This document shows, in pieces, positions 25,334 to 34,589 of a DNA stretch of 64,000 nucleotides (positions within the stretch are counted from its first letter, which is position 1; each line of letters opens with the position of its first letter). Origin of the DNA: PALSA-612 sp963776375 (GTDB lineage Bacteria; Actinomycetota; Thermoleophilia; Gaiellales; Gaiellaceae). Both the position numbers and the translations under genes were made by a program. Location of the stretch: positions 124,001-188,000 of the forward strand of contig CAVZMF010000005.1 in the NCBI GenBank assembly GCA_963776375.1. Direction: 5' to 3'. Below the pieces are notes generated by a model, which was not told the origin of the DNA, searched no databases, and saw only the letters and a program-made list of their open reading frames with translations.

Positions 25334-26399
25334 GTCGGGATTGATACACCACCGACTCGTAGAGCGCCAGGGTCCGGTCCGCCATCCGGGCGACCGAGAA
25401 CTCGGCGCGGGCGCGCTCGAGTCCGGCGGCGCCCATGGCTGCGGCCCGCGCGGGATCGGTGAGCAGAGTAGACACCGCCTCCGCCAGGGCATCCGGGTCG
25501 TCCGCCGGCACGAGCAGGCCGGTCCGACCATCGTCGACGAGTTCGGGCGCCGAGCCCGCCCGGGCGGCGACGACCGGCTTCGACGCCAGCATCGCCTCGA
25601 GCATGGCCAGGCCGAAGCCCTCCCAGCGCGCCGGATGGACGACGAGGTCGGCCTGCGGGTAGAGCGCGGCCACGTCGCCGACGCGGCCCGGGAGGAGGAG
25701 CCGGTCGCGCACGCCGAGCGAGGCGGCCAGCGACTCGAGCGCCGCCCGGTCCGGCCCCTCCCCGAGCACGAGCAGCGTCGCCTCGGGCACGTCCGCGAGC
25801 GCCCGCAGCGCCGTGTCCAGGCCCTTCTGCGCCTCGAGCCGGCAGACGGCGAGCAGGAGCGGCCGGTCGAGCGCGAGCGGCGGGTTCTCCGCCCACGCCG
25901 GCGGGAGCGCGTCCAGCCCGTAGTGCACGACCTCGACCTTCCCGGCCGGCAGCCCGACGCGGTCGATGCAGAAGCGCCGCACCGCCTCGCTGATCGCGAT
26001 CACGCGCGCCGCCCGCCACGTCAGCGCCCGCTCGGCGAAGCGGAACGGCCCCGCGCGGAACGGGTCCGGGTTGTGCTTCGTGGAGACGAGCCGCATGCCC
26101 GGCGCGAGCGCGCCGTACACGTCCGCGTGCACGAGATGCGTGTGGACGAGGTGGGGTCGCAGCGACCGCAGAGTCCGGGCGAGCCGCACCGCGAGCGCGG
26201 GGTCGACGTCGCGCGGAGCGGACAACCGCTCGAACGGCACCTCGAGCTCGGCGTAGAACGGCTCGAGTACGCCCGCCGGATCGTCGAGCCCGACGAAGGA
26301 CACGTCCACGCCGCGCTCCGCGAGCGCCGGCAGCAGCGTGAGGAGATGCCGCTCGGAGCCGCCGATCCCGCGGATCCGGTGGACGTGCACGACCCTCAC
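25320..26399 (-). CDS. GT4 glycosyltransferase
   Basis: 359 residues, GTG start. RVVHVHRIRGIGGSERHLLT, HLVHTHLVHADVYGALAPGM, STKHNPDPFRAGPFRFAERA, LLAVCRLEAQKGLDTALRAL, VVHPARWEGFGLAMLEAMLA and ARAGSAPELVDDGRTGLLVP mark both GT-B domains. Paralogue of the gene at 23827. Its start lies in the hairpin-rich repeat region that separates it from the membrane glycosyltransferase upstream, so it probably has its own promoter there. Confidence 0.88.
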   Translation of the reverse strand: MRVVHVHRIRGIGGSERHLLTLLPALAERGVDVSFVGLDDPAGVLEPFYAELEVPFERLSAPRDVDPALAVRLARTLRSLRPHLVHTHLVHADVYGALAPGMRLVSTKHNPDPFRAGPFRFAERALTWRAARVIAISEAVRRFCIDRVGLPAGKVEVVHYGLDALPPAWAENPPLALDRPLLLAVCRLEAQKGLDTALRALADVPEATLLVLGEGPDRAALESLAASLGVRDRLLLPGRVGDVAALYPQADLVVHPARWEGFGLAMLEAMLASKPVVAARAGSAPELVDDGRTGLLVPADDPDALAEAVSTLLTDPARAAAMGAAGLERARAEFSVARMADRTLALYESVVYQSRHGIR

Positions 26400-26723
26400 G
26401 TCACCGGCCGCCTCGGACTCCCGTGTGCTGTCCTGCGCCCCGCACGCCTGCCTCCCTTGCCAGCGCCGCCCCGGTGACGTGAGGAAACCTCACGTCACTG
26501 GCCGCCTTGGACTCCCGCCCGGCGGAGCCGGGCTCCGCCCAAGGCTGACGACGCTGGCAGACTGGCTGTGGGCGCTCTTCCCGGCTGAGCCGGGAAGAGC
26601 TTGCAAAGCTGATTTTGGATGCGGCGCGTGCGGGGCTTGTCCGTACCCCGTGTACTGTCCTGCGCCCCGCACGCTTGCCTCCTTTGCCAGCGCCGCCCCG
26701 GTGACGTGAGGAAACCTCACGTC
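26397..26723. repeat. Direct-repeat and hairpin array in a 317-base gap
   Basis: Two 74-base copies (26423-26496 and 26650-26723) differ at three positions. A 27-base unit beginning CACGTCACCGGCCGCC occurs at 26397-26423 and, with two changes, at 26491-26517. Each 74-base copy ends in a hairpin with arms GTGACGTGAGG and CCTCACGTCAC around AAA (26474-26498), or its 9-pair version (26703-26723), which overlaps the stop codon of the upstream gene. Between the copies lie GCTCTTCCCGGC/GCCGGGAAGAGC (26574-26600) and GGCGGAG/CTCCGCC (26521-26539). No protein-coding signal is seen. The hairpins probably act as terminators for the upstream minus-strand gene. Confidence 0.85.
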
Positions 26724-27994
26724 TCGGGCTCGGCCTGCGGCGGCGCCCGGCGCGCCGCGAGCCGGGCCACGAGCTGGAGCACGGCCACGCTCGCCACGAG
26801 CGCGAGGCAGAAGTCCCAGGGCACGCGGTAGCGCGTGTCGCCGGCGAAGCCCATCGCGACCACGGTCTGGTAGCCGAGCATCAGCAGCACCAGCACCGAC
26901 ACGCGCCGCGGCGCCAGGAACAGCCCGAAGAGCGCGAACAGGTAGAGCGGGATCTCGTACAGCGGCTGCACCCACGTCCTCGCGCGGTCGAGGAAGCCGC
27001 CGGCGCCGGGCCGCCCCTCCGTCTTCTGCACGCGCGGGTCCCAGAACATCCGCACGGCCTGTCCCGCGAGCTTCGCCTTCTCGCCGGGGTGGTCGACCAC
27101 GAAGTCGATCGCCTTCGACCGGTAGAAGCTCTGCTGCGCGCACTCGTCCACGGGGATCAGCTCGTGGTGGGCGTCGTAGTATGCGCCGGCGTACTCGGGC
27201 GTCTTCGGCGCTCCCGGCAGGTCGGGGACGTCGTCGATCCACTTCCCGGCCGCGAGCGTCGCGTACGTGTTCGCGTTGTTCGCCTTCCACAGCGCCTTCG
27301 TGTCGGTCGAGAGCGTGAAGCAGCCCACGGACACGTCGTTCCGCACCGCCCACGGCACGAGCGCGACGAGGCAGGCGCCGATGCACAGAGCCGGTGCGAG
27401 CACGGCCCGTCGCTGCCAGAGGACGAAGCCGGCGCAGACGAGTGGCAGGAACAGGAGGCGCGTGTTGCCGAGGATCGCGAGCGCGAGCACGACGCCCAGC
27501 GCGGCCGAGACGCCGAGCAGGCGGCGCGTCGCCCGGTCGGCCGCGACGAGCGTCAGGTAGACGATCGTGGCCGCGAGCAGCTGGTCGACGATCTCGCGGT
27601 TGACGTGGACGTCGTGCCAGATCAGGTACGGGTTGAGCGTCGCGACGACCGCGGCGACCAGCCCCGCGCGCGGCGAGAGGAAGCGGCGGCCGGTCTCGTA
27701 GACGATCAGCGCCGTCGCCGCCGCGACCGCGATCTGCCAGAGGCCGACGGACGGCCAGTTCCGTCCGAAGATCCAGTAGATCGGGATCAGGAAGAACGAG
27801 TACGCGGGCTGCGTCCACGCGGAGGGGACGCCGGGGATGAACCCGTACGTGCCCGAGTGGACGAAGGTCGTCGCGAAGCTGTCCGACTTCTCCGTGTTGT
27901 CCGCGAGGATCGAGCCGCGCTCGTGGAGCAGCACGATCAGGCGCGGCAGCACAGCCGCCGCGAGCACGATCGCGTACGCCGACCGGCGCGTCAC
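26717..27994 (-). CDS. GT39/ArnT-like integral membrane glycosyltransferase
   Basis: 425 residues with about 9-11 hydrophobic segments (AYAIVLAAAVLPRLIVLL, LGVVLALAILGNTRLLFLPL, ALCIGACLVALVPWAV). The first loop has LADNTEKSDSFATTFVHSGT, with acidic residues in the position of the catalytic Asp of GT-C enzymes, and AWTQPAYSFFLIPIYWI. These enzymes use polyprenyl-phosphate sugars outside the membrane. GTGA overlap with asnB. Acceptor unknown. Confidence 0.78.
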   Translation of the reverse strand: MTRRSAYAIVLAAAVLPRLIVLLHERGSILADNTEKSDSFATTFVHSGTYGFIPGVPSAWTQPAYSFFLIPIYWIFGRNWPSVGLWQIAVAAATALIVYETGRRFLSPRAGLVAAVVATLNPYLIWHDVHVNREIVDQLLAATIVYLTLVAADRATRRLLGVSAALGVVLALAILGNTRLLFLPLVCAGFVLWQRRAVLAPALCIGACLVALVPWAVRNDVSVGCFTLSTDTKALWKANNANTYATLAAGKWIDDVPDLPGAPKTPEYAGAYYDAHHELIPVDECAQQSFYRSKAIDFVVDHPGEKAKLAGQAVRMFWDPRVQKTEGRPGAGGFLDRARTWVQPLYEIPLYLFALFGLFLAPRRVSVLVLLMLGYQTVVAMGFAGDTRYRVPWDFCLALVASVAVLQLVARLAARRAPPQAEPET

Positions 27995-29852
27995 GAGGCC
28001 GTGGCTACCGGCACGGGCTGCGGGGTGTCGACCCACGTCCGCTGCCAGAGCTCGAGCATCACCAGGCACCAGAGCCGGTGCCCGTGGTCGGCCCGGCCGG
28101 AGACGTGCTCGTCGAGGAGCTTCTTCACAGCCGCCGGCCGGAGCTGCCCGCGCCGCCGTGCGGTCGAGTCGAGCAGGAGGTCTGCCGTGAGCGGCCGCAG
28201 CTCGCCGCGGAACCACGCCGACAGCGGCACGCCGAAACCGGTCTTCCCCCGCCCCGAGACCTCGGGCGGGAGCTGCGCGGCGAAGGCCTGACGGAGCGCG
28301 ACCTTCCCGCGCCGGCCGGCGAGCTTCAGCCGGTCCGGCAGCGAGATCCCGAGCTCGAGCACGCGACGGTCGAGGAGCGGCGAGCGCAGCTCGAGCGAGT
28401 GCGCCATCGAGGCGATGTCGGCCTTCACGAGCAGGTCGCCGGGGAGGTAGCTGCGCACGTCCAGCCGCTGCAACGCGTCGACCCCGGCGCCGTCCGGCGC
28501 GCCCAGCAGCTCCGCTGCGGATCGCGGGCTCGCGCACGAACTCCGGCTCCCACAGCTCGGCGCGGAGCCCGGCGGGGAAGATCTCCATCAGCCGCCCGTA
28601 GCGCTCCCCGGGCGGCGCCGCGGCCGTCTCCAGGAGACGGGCCGCCCGGGTCGCAGACGAACGCGGCTCGCGGGAGAGGCGGCGGAGCGTCTGCGCGGCG
28701 GCGGCTGCGCCGACGCCGGGCAGCCGCGCGGCGAGCCGGTGTGCAAGGTAGCGCTCGTAGCCGCCGAAGGACTCGTCGCCGCCGTCGCCCGTGAGCGCGA
28801 CGGTCACCTCCCCGCGCGCCGCCTCGCAGATCAGGAAGAGCGGCAGCGCGGCCTCGTCGCCGTGCGGCTCGTCGAACGCCTCGGCGAGGCGCGGCAGCGT
28901 CGACTGGACGTCGGGCTCGAGCACGACCTCCGCGTGCTCGGTCGCGAACCGCTCGGCGACCGCGTGCGCGTACGGCCGCTCGTCGTAGTCGCGGCTCGCC
29001 GAAGCCGACCGTGAAGGTGCGCACCGGCCGTCTCGACGCCTGTGCCATCAGCGCCACGACGATGCTCGAGTCGATCCCGCCCGACAGCAGCGCGCCGAGC
29101 GGCACGTCGGCGACGAGCCGCCGCTCGACCGCGCCCGCGACCTCCGCGCGCACGAGCTCGAGCCACTCCTCGTCCGGTCGCGTGTCGAGCCGCGCCGGCT
29201 CGGTAAACGGCTCGACCCGCACGCTTCCCTTCTCCGCGACGAGCAGGTGGCCGGGCGGCAGCTTCTCGATGCCGCGCAGCCCCGTCCCGCCGGGCACGTA
29301 CTGCAGGGCCAGGTAGGCGTCGAGCTGCGCGGGGTCGACCTCACGGCGCACGCCGGGCAGCTGCAGGAGCGCCTTCACCTCGGAGGCGAATGCGAGCGAG
29401 CCGTCCTCGAGCCGCGCGTAGACGAGCGGCTTCTTGCCCACGTGGTCGCGCGCGAGGACGAGCCGCTCGCGCGCCGCGTCCCAGAGCGCGATCGCGAACA
29501 TCCCGGAGAGGCGGTCGGCGAACTCGAGCCCGTGCTCCTCGTACAGGTGCGGGATCACGGGCGTGTCGCCGGTGCCGCGGACGTCGTGCCGGGACAGCTC
29601 CACGCGCAGTTCGCGGAAGTTGTAGAGCTCGCCGTTGAAGACGGCCACGACGTCGCCGGCCTCGTTCGCAACCGGCTGGCTCCCCGTCTCGAGGTCGATC
29701 ACCTGCAGGCGGCGGTGGGCGAGGACGCAGCGGCCGAACCCGTCGACGGAGCCCTCGTCCGGGCCCCGGTGGACGAGCGCCGCGTTCATCCGGGAGACGA
29801 GCGCGGGATCGGGCGTCCCGTCAGGCGCAAGGAGCCCGCAAATCCCGCACAC
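27991..29852 (-). CDS. asnB: Glutamine-hydrolysing asparagine synthase-like amidotransferase, frameshifted
   Basis: GTG start puts Cys at position 2 (CGICGLLAPDG), the Ntn glutaminase nucleophile. Then LVHRGPDEGSVDGFGRCVLA, VAVFNGELYNFRELR (Asn-Gly-Glu), and the synthetase P-loop LGALLSGGIDSSIVVALMAQ. Slips near 29005 and 28520 join VALTGDGGDESFGGYERYLA and VKADIASMAHSLELRSPLLD, ending VMLELWQRTWVD. About 620 codons, normal length. In surface-glycan clusters such proteins usually amidate uronic acids or other carboxylates rather than make free asparagine; both remain possible. Confidence 0.85.
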
Positions 29853-29893
29853 GAGGCTCACTGTATCCGCCGAATCTTCATGATTTTTTTGCG

Positions 29894-29971
29894 GTGACGC
29901 TGATCGCGACCGACGCCGCCGGCCACTCGGTGGTCGCCGCCCGCACCTCCGTTCGCATCTCGAAGAGATAG
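29894..29971 (+). pseudogene. Possible C-terminal fragment of an Ig-like extracellular protein
   Basis: A 25-codon stretch reads VTLIATDAAGHSVVAARTSV and ends ISKR, resembling the last strands of bacterial Ig-like domains (often V-x-A-T-D-A-A-G-N). Nothing upstream continues it; a T7 run precedes it. It may be a relic of a gene lost between asnB and the deacetylase gene, or a chance match. Confidence 0.3.
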
Positions 29972-30002
29972 ACCCCGGGCCGATCTGGTCTGATTGCCGG
30001 CG

Positions 30003-30767
30003 ATGAAGCCGTTCGCCGCCGTGTCCTGCCATGTCGAGCGCCCGCTCGACGACGAATGCTGGTCGCGGTTCTCGTCGCTCCAGGACCGGAGCCCCGGCGG
30101 CTTCCGGATCGCGGCGCTGCTGCGACCGCCCGACGCCGGTGCCGGCGAGGACGAGCAGCGCTGGCTCGAGCGGGCGCACCGGGCGGCGGAACGGGGGCCG
30201 ATCGGGCTGCACACTCACTTCGTCTCTCCCGCGCAGGCACGACCCTCAGAGGCCGGGCCCGAGCACGCGGAGCGAGCGCGACGCGAAGCCGGGTGGATGG
30301 AGTCGAAGGGCCTGGCGCCGACGCTCTTCTGCGCGGGCGGCTGGTACATGGACGAGCCGCTCGCCGAAGCCGTCGCCGAGCTGGGCCTCGTCGACTGCAG
30401 CGCGACCGATTTCCGGCCGGACTACCTGGCGCCGGGCGCCCCGCGGCTCTCGGCGGCGACGCCGACGCGCATCCTCCTGTCGAGCGGAGCGCGCCTGCTC
30501 GAGCTCCCCTCGACGCACTCCCTGGGCATGGCCGCCCGGGCGGCGTGTCGCGTTTCGCTCGGCCCGCACGTCGTCCACGTCTACTTCCACGACACCGATC
30601 TCCTCTCCGCGCGCCGCCGCCGGGCGCTCGACGTCGCCCTGCGCGTGCTCGGCCGCCGGCGGCGCCCCGTCGACCTGGACGAGCTTGCCCACGCGGCGGC
30701 GGAAGTGGCGCCCGAGGCCGCGTTCGCGGAGGTCTTCGAGGGCAGGAATGCGGCTTCGGCGCAGTAA
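30003..30767 (+). CDS. Deacetylase-fold protein of the glycan locus
   Basis: 254 residues. The pattern (beta/alpha)7 with GPIGLHTHFVSPAQ, TLFCAGGWYMDEPLAEAVAE, LVDCSATDFRPDYL and HVVHVYFHDTDLLSARRRRA resembles divergent members of the polysaccharide deacetylase/glycoside hydrolase superfamily, with His/Asp in positions able to bind metal. The canonical T-F-D-D-G motif is absent, so the chemistry is unsure. Located just before the initiating sugar-phosphate transferase, on the same strand and 13 bases away. Confidence 0.6.
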   Translation: MKPFAAVSCHVERPLDDECWSRFSSLQDRSPGGFRIAALLRPPDAGAGEDEQRWLERAHRAAERGPIGLHTHFVSPAQARPSEAGPEHAERARREAGWMESKGLAPTLFCAGGWYMDEPLAEAVAELGLVDCSATDFRPDYLAPGAPRLSAATPTRILLSSGARLLELPSTHSLGMAARAACRVSLGPHVVHVYFHDTDLLSARRRRALDVALRVLGRRRRPVDLDELAHAAAEVAPEAAFAEVFEGRNAASAQ

Positions 30768-30780
30768 CATCAACGTTTCG

Positions 30781-32288
30781 GTGGCTACAAGGCCCCTCGC
30801 CACGGAGGATGCGCCGGAGCGCGAGCCGCCGGAGCCGGTCGGAGACATCCGCCGGCCCGGCCGTCGTTCCTCGTCCGTTCGCCGCTCCGGCAGCTCGTCC
30901 TGCGGATCGGAAGCGTCGTCGTCCTGATCGGCCTCGACCTGACGGGCGTCGGCATCGCCCTCTACGCGGCCCTGCTCCTTCGCGAGGTCTACTACGGCAC
31001 GTCGCCGATCTTCCCGGGCCTGCTCTGGGACCAGGAGACGAACTGGCTGCCGTTCCTGCTGCTCGTGACCGCGCTCGTCTTCTGGCAGGCCGGCCTTTAC
31101 TCCAGGCGCGAGCAGCGGGCGGGTTTCGGGCGCGTCGTCTCGTCGCTCGTCATCGTCTCGCTGATCGTGCTCGCCTTCGGGCTCGGCACCGGCCACCAGT
31201 TCTCGACCTTCGGGCTGATCCCGACGGCGCTCGTGATCGCGTCCGTGCTGATCGGCCTGTTCCGGGCCAGCTACGACGTCCTGACGCGCGAGGTGCTGCA
31301 CGCCTTCGGCGTCCGCCGGCGGGCGATCATCGCCGGCGAGGGCGAGCACCTCCTCCACCTGTACCGCACGCTCGGCCTCGGCCGCAGCGGCATCGACTAC
31401 GAGTTCGTCGGCGCCGTCGCCTCCTCGGCGGAGGACCTCGACCTGCCGGTGCTCGGGCAGCTCGACGACCTGCGCCGCATCTTCGGCGAGCAGGACGTCG
31501 ACGAGCTGATCGTCACCGACTCGGACTTCACCGACCGCCAGCTGCTCGAGGTCGTCGACCTCGCGCACCGCAACGGCGTGCAGGTGCGGATCGCGCCGAA
31601 GACGACCGACCTCCTCGTGCAGCGGGCCGAGTTCGTCGCGGGCCAGGGCGTGCCGCTGTTCGAGCTGCGCCCGCCGGTCCTCGTCGGTGCGGACTGGCTG
31701 ATCAAGCGCTCGTTCGACGTGGTCGTGTCGGCGCTCGTGCTCGTGCTCGGCGCTCCGCTCTGGCTCGCGATCGCGACCGCGATCAAGCTCACCTCGTCCG
31801 GCCCCATCTTCTACGCCGACCGGCGCGTCGGGCTCGGCGAGCGGGACTTCGGGATGCGCAAGTTCCGGACGATGTACGTCGACGCCGCCGAGCGCCAGGA
31901 GGAGCTCGAAGCGCAGAACGAGGCCGGCGGTGCCCTGTTCAAGATCCGCGACGACCCGCGCGTGACGCCGGTCGGGCGCTTCCTGCGTCGTTACTCGCTG
32001 GACGAGATTCCGAACACCGTCAACGTCCTTCGCGGCGAGATGAGCCTCGTCGGCCCCCGGCCGCTCCCCGTCCGCGACTACGAGCTGCTCGAGGAGTGGC
32101 ATCGCAAGCGCTACCTCGTGCTCCCGGGCATGACCGGCCTGTGGCAGATCTCCGGCCGGTCGAACCTGTCCTTCGACGACCTCGTCCGCTACGACTTCTA
32201 CTACCTGGACAACTGGTCGATCTGGCTGGACATCTCCATCCTGGCCAAGACGATCCCGGCGGTCCTGGCCCAGCGCGGCGCGTTCTGA
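30781..32288 (+). CDS. Polyprenyl-phosphate sugar-1-phosphate transferase (initiating enzyme), frameshifted near the start
   Basis: Loads the first sugar phosphate on the lipid carrier, starting repeat-unit assembly. GTG 30781 gives a cytosolic N-terminus (RPLATEDAPEREPPEPVGDI); a slip near 30860 leads into four membrane helices (e.g. IGSVVVLIGLDLTGVGIALY, VVSSLVIVSLIVLAFGLGTG), a CoA-binding-like Rossmann domain (RRAIIAGEGEHLLHLYRTLG), a fifth helix VVVSALVLVLGAPLWLAIAT and the catalytic domain PF02397: KFRTMYVDAAERQEE, VTPVGRFLRRYSLDEIPN, GEMSLVGPRPLPVRDYE, VLPGMTGLWQISGRSNLSFD. The Asp-Glu pair and the basic phosphate-binding residues are present. About 500 codons, as in WbaP/CpsE proteins. 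Confidence 0.9.
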
Positions 32289-32380
32289 GGCCCCTCCGGC
32301 TGGGGGACCCGCTCGCTGCGCTCGCACCGACGTTCGCGCGACCCGGGGCGTCGATCCCGCCCTAGTGGCGCGAGAGTGGT

Positions 32381-33242
32381 CTAGAGGGTCGGGTGGACCT
32401 GCCTCGATGCGACGCAGTACCGGCTCCAGCCGTTCGATCTCGTCGTCGTGGCGCCGACGCTCGTCCCGCCAGGTCGCTCCGGCCTCGACCAGTGGACCGA
32501 GCAGGTCGCGCGCACCGGCGGCGTTGGTCGGGCTGGCTCCGCCGAGAACAACCTCGAATGGCCGGCGCACGTCGCCCTCGCGATGAGCACCGACGTACGC
32601 GACCAGGTCGCGCACTTCGTCGACGGGCGGTGGGTGGCCGTGCCCGGCGGACACGAACAAGGGAACCACGCCGTCCCATCGGGCAGCGCGTCGCATCGGT
32701 GCGTGATGGGGCCAGAACCCGCCGATCCAGACCGGGACGCGCGGGCGTTGCACCGGCCTGGGCAGCAGGGTCACGTCCCGAGCGCAGTAGTGGCGACCCT
32801 CGTGCGTCACCGACCGGCCTGACCAGTAGCGGTCCAGGAGGTGCAGGCCCTCGTCCAATTGCTCGGCGAGCAGCCTCGGGTTGGTCGGCTCGCCGAAGCT
32901 GCCGTACTCGTCCTCGATCGGGCCACCCAGCCCGGCGCCAAAGATCACGCGCCCGCCGCTCAGGTTGTCCAAGGTCGACACCTGGCGCGCGAGCTGCTGC
33001 GGCCGGCGCCGCGGGACCGGGGTGACCATGGGGCCGAGCTTGATCCGCGTCGTCGCCAGGCCCGCCGCGGTGAGGAGCATCCAGGGATCGCCGAAGCTCC
33101 GCCGCAAGCGCCTGTGGTGGACAACGTGGTCCCAGAGAAAGAGCGCGTCCCACCCGGCAGCCTCGGCAGCCGACGCCACCCTCGCCACGGCTTCGGCATC
33201 GGCGAAGTCTCCGAAGTTGGGGATGTTGATGGAGAACCGCAT
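32381..33242 (-). CDS. LLM-class (luciferase-like) flavin/F420-dependent oxidoreductase
   Basis: About 287 residues. Opens RFSINIPNFGDFADAEAVAR, then WDALFLWDHVVHHRRLRRSF, TTRIKLGPMVTPVPRRRPQQ, LARQVSTLDNLSGGRVIFGA and GLGGPIEDEYGSFGE: the TIM-barrel and the S-x-G-R-[VF]-x-x-G-x-G motif of LLM enzymes. Later VWIGGFWPHHAPMRRAARWD. The reading frame has no stop at the expected end and runs far into antisense sequence; a one-base slip near 32385 gives TAG close to 32381, which I take as the end. ATG 33242 overlaps the GNAT stop (TGATG). Substrate unknown. Confidence 0.78.
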
Positions 33243-33826
33243 CAAAGCCGTGCGCTCGACCGCGCGGCGGTGCGCTCCCACTGCTCGCGCGTCATCTCGT
33301 ACTCCACCTCGCCTTCCTCGACGCCCTCCACGGCCGCGGTCGTGGAGGTGGGGAACGTCCGCACGTAGCTGAGACCGATCCGCTCCATTACGGCCCGCGA
33401 GGCTGTGTTGACCGTCATCGTCTGGGCGATGATCCGGTCGAGCCCGACGTTGGCGAAGCCGTAGCCCACCAACGCCCGAGCCCCTTCAGAGGCGAGGCCC
33501 AGGTGCCAGTGACGTCGCAGCAGCCGGTAGCCCAGGTCGGCCACGCCGGCATCGTCGGGCTGGTCGGGACCGTGGGCCGGTTGAAGCGTCCACCAGCCTA
33601 CGAACCTGTCGTCGACGAGGCCAACCCAGAAGCCGAGTCCGTCTACCTTCTGCGCGGCTGCCATTCGCCGGGCGTGGCTGGCGACGACCTCCTCGCGGGT
33701 GCCGGCCCGACCGCTGAGGTTGCGCATCACCTCGAAGTCCGAGTCGAGCTCGACCTCCCACTCGAAGTGCTCGTCGGCGAGCGGCACAAGCGTGATCCGC
33801 TCTGTCTTCAGCGTCCGCTGCGGCAT
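33242..33826 (-). CDS. GNAT acetyltransferase (RimJ/RimL-like)
   Basis: 194 residues. Starts RTLKTERITLVPLADEHF, a usual opening for this group, followed by GFWVGLVDDRFVGWWTLQPA, DLGYRLLRRHWHLGLASEGA (acetyl-CoA loop) and ALVGYGFANVGLDRIIAQTM, VNTASRAVMERIGLSYVRTF. It acetylates a small molecule or protein N-terminus; the target cannot be inferred. Coupled to the LLM oxidoreductase by a one-base overlap. Confidence 0.85.
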   Translation of the reverse strand: MPQRTLKTERITLVPLADEHFEWEVELDSDFEVMRNLSGRAGTREEVVASHARRMAAAQKVDGLGFWVGLVDDRFVGWWTLQPAHGPDQPDDAGVADLGYRLLRRHWHLGLASEGARALVGYGFANVGLDRIIAQTMTVNTASRAVMERIGLSYVRTFPTSTTAAVEGVEEGEVEYEMTREQWERTAARSSARL

Positions 33827-33850
33827 GGGCTCATGAAGCTAACCGAGTGC

Positions 33851-33948
33851 GCGGAGGCGCAACGCCTCCGCGGCGAAGTCCGGGCTTGGCCCGGGCGTAG
33901 CTCGGGCCGCGTTGTGAGCGTTGCGAACGGGAAGGGGCGCCACGGCGG
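33851..33948. repeat. Dispersed palindromic repeat, copy A
   Basis: A perfect hairpin GCGGAGGCG-CAA-CGCCTCCGC (33851-33871) runs into a 41-base block at 33870-33910 that differs by one base (T for C) from 57869-57909. The block itself contains CCGGGC-TT-GGCCCGG and GGCCCG/CGGGCC pairings. A second shared piece, GGGAAGGGGCGCCACGG, follows at 33929-33945. Intergenic here, between the GNAT and SnoaL-like genes. Confidence 0.8.
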
Positions 33949-34017
33949 TTTCAGAGTCTCCGCTTTGACGCCTGTTTGGAGGCTCATCAGAATGTCGCCA
34001 AAACGAAAGGGGTCGCC

Positions 34018-34452
34018 ATGACGATGAGCACACGTGAGGCCTTCGAGCGCGGGACGGACACCTTCAACGCGCATGACATCGACGGGTTCGCAGAAGTGCT
34101 TGCAGACGACGTTGCCTTCGAGGCGCCGGGCGGGATGCGAGGTGAGGGTAAAGAGGCGTGCGCAGGGTTCTTCGGCAGCTGGTTCGCCGCCTACCCCGAC
34201 GCCCACGTCGACGTGCACACGGTTCACATCATCGACGACGTTGCCGTCGAGGAGGGCACGTTCACCGGGACGCACGATGGAGTCCTGCATGCTCCCACCG
34301 GCGATATCCCGCCGACAGGCCGTCGCGTCGAGGTTGACTACATCCAGGTGCTCCGCTTCCGCGATGGCAAGCACGTCTCCTTCCACCTGATGTTCGATCG
34401 ACTGCTCATGCTCGAACAACTAGGCCTGATACCAGCCCCGTCCGCCGAGTAA
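34018..34452 (+). CDS. SnoaL-like (NTF2-fold) protein
   Basis: 144 residues of the ester cyclase/SnoaL-like fold: REAFERGTDTFNAHDIDGFA, DDVAFEAPGGMRGEGKEACA, GFFGSWFAAYPDAHVDVHTV, VEEGTFTGTHDGVLHAP and PTGRRVEVDYIQVLRFRDGK. The start is ATG 34018, chosen because AAAGGGG lies 7 bases before it. Members are small cavities with varied roles. Its bases are slightly less GC-rich than its surroundings. Confidence 0.82.
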   Translation: MTMSTREAFERGTDTFNAHDIDGFAEVLADDVAFEAPGGMRGEGKEACAGFFGSWFAAYPDAHVDVHTVHIIDDVAVEEGTFTGTHDGVLHAPTGDIPPTGRRVEVDYIQVLRFRDGKHVSFHLMFDRLLMLEQLGLIPAPSAE

Positions 34453-34589
34453 CTCGAACTCTCAACCAGGTCCCGGAGCTCTTTGGGCACCGCCCACGGC
34501 GCAGCGGCCGTCGTTACTCCCTTGGTCCATCCACAACGACCCGAGCGTCTACCGGCAAGACGTCAGCTAGGCCACGCCCTACAAGAAGT

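Noticed and set aside
26423..26723. The 74-base direct repeats as a CRISPR array
   Set aside because: Only two units, too long, unequal spacing and no cas genes.
30246..33281. A 1,011-codon minus-strand open frame
   Set aside because: Only its first 290 codons are the LLM oxidoreductase; the rest is antisense to the sugar-phosphate transferase and has the Arg/Asp/Glu-rich look of GC-rich shadow frames.
33870..33910. The palindromic block as an intrinsic terminator only
   Set aside because: A near-identical copy 24 kb away makes a dispersed element a better description, though it may still stop transcription.
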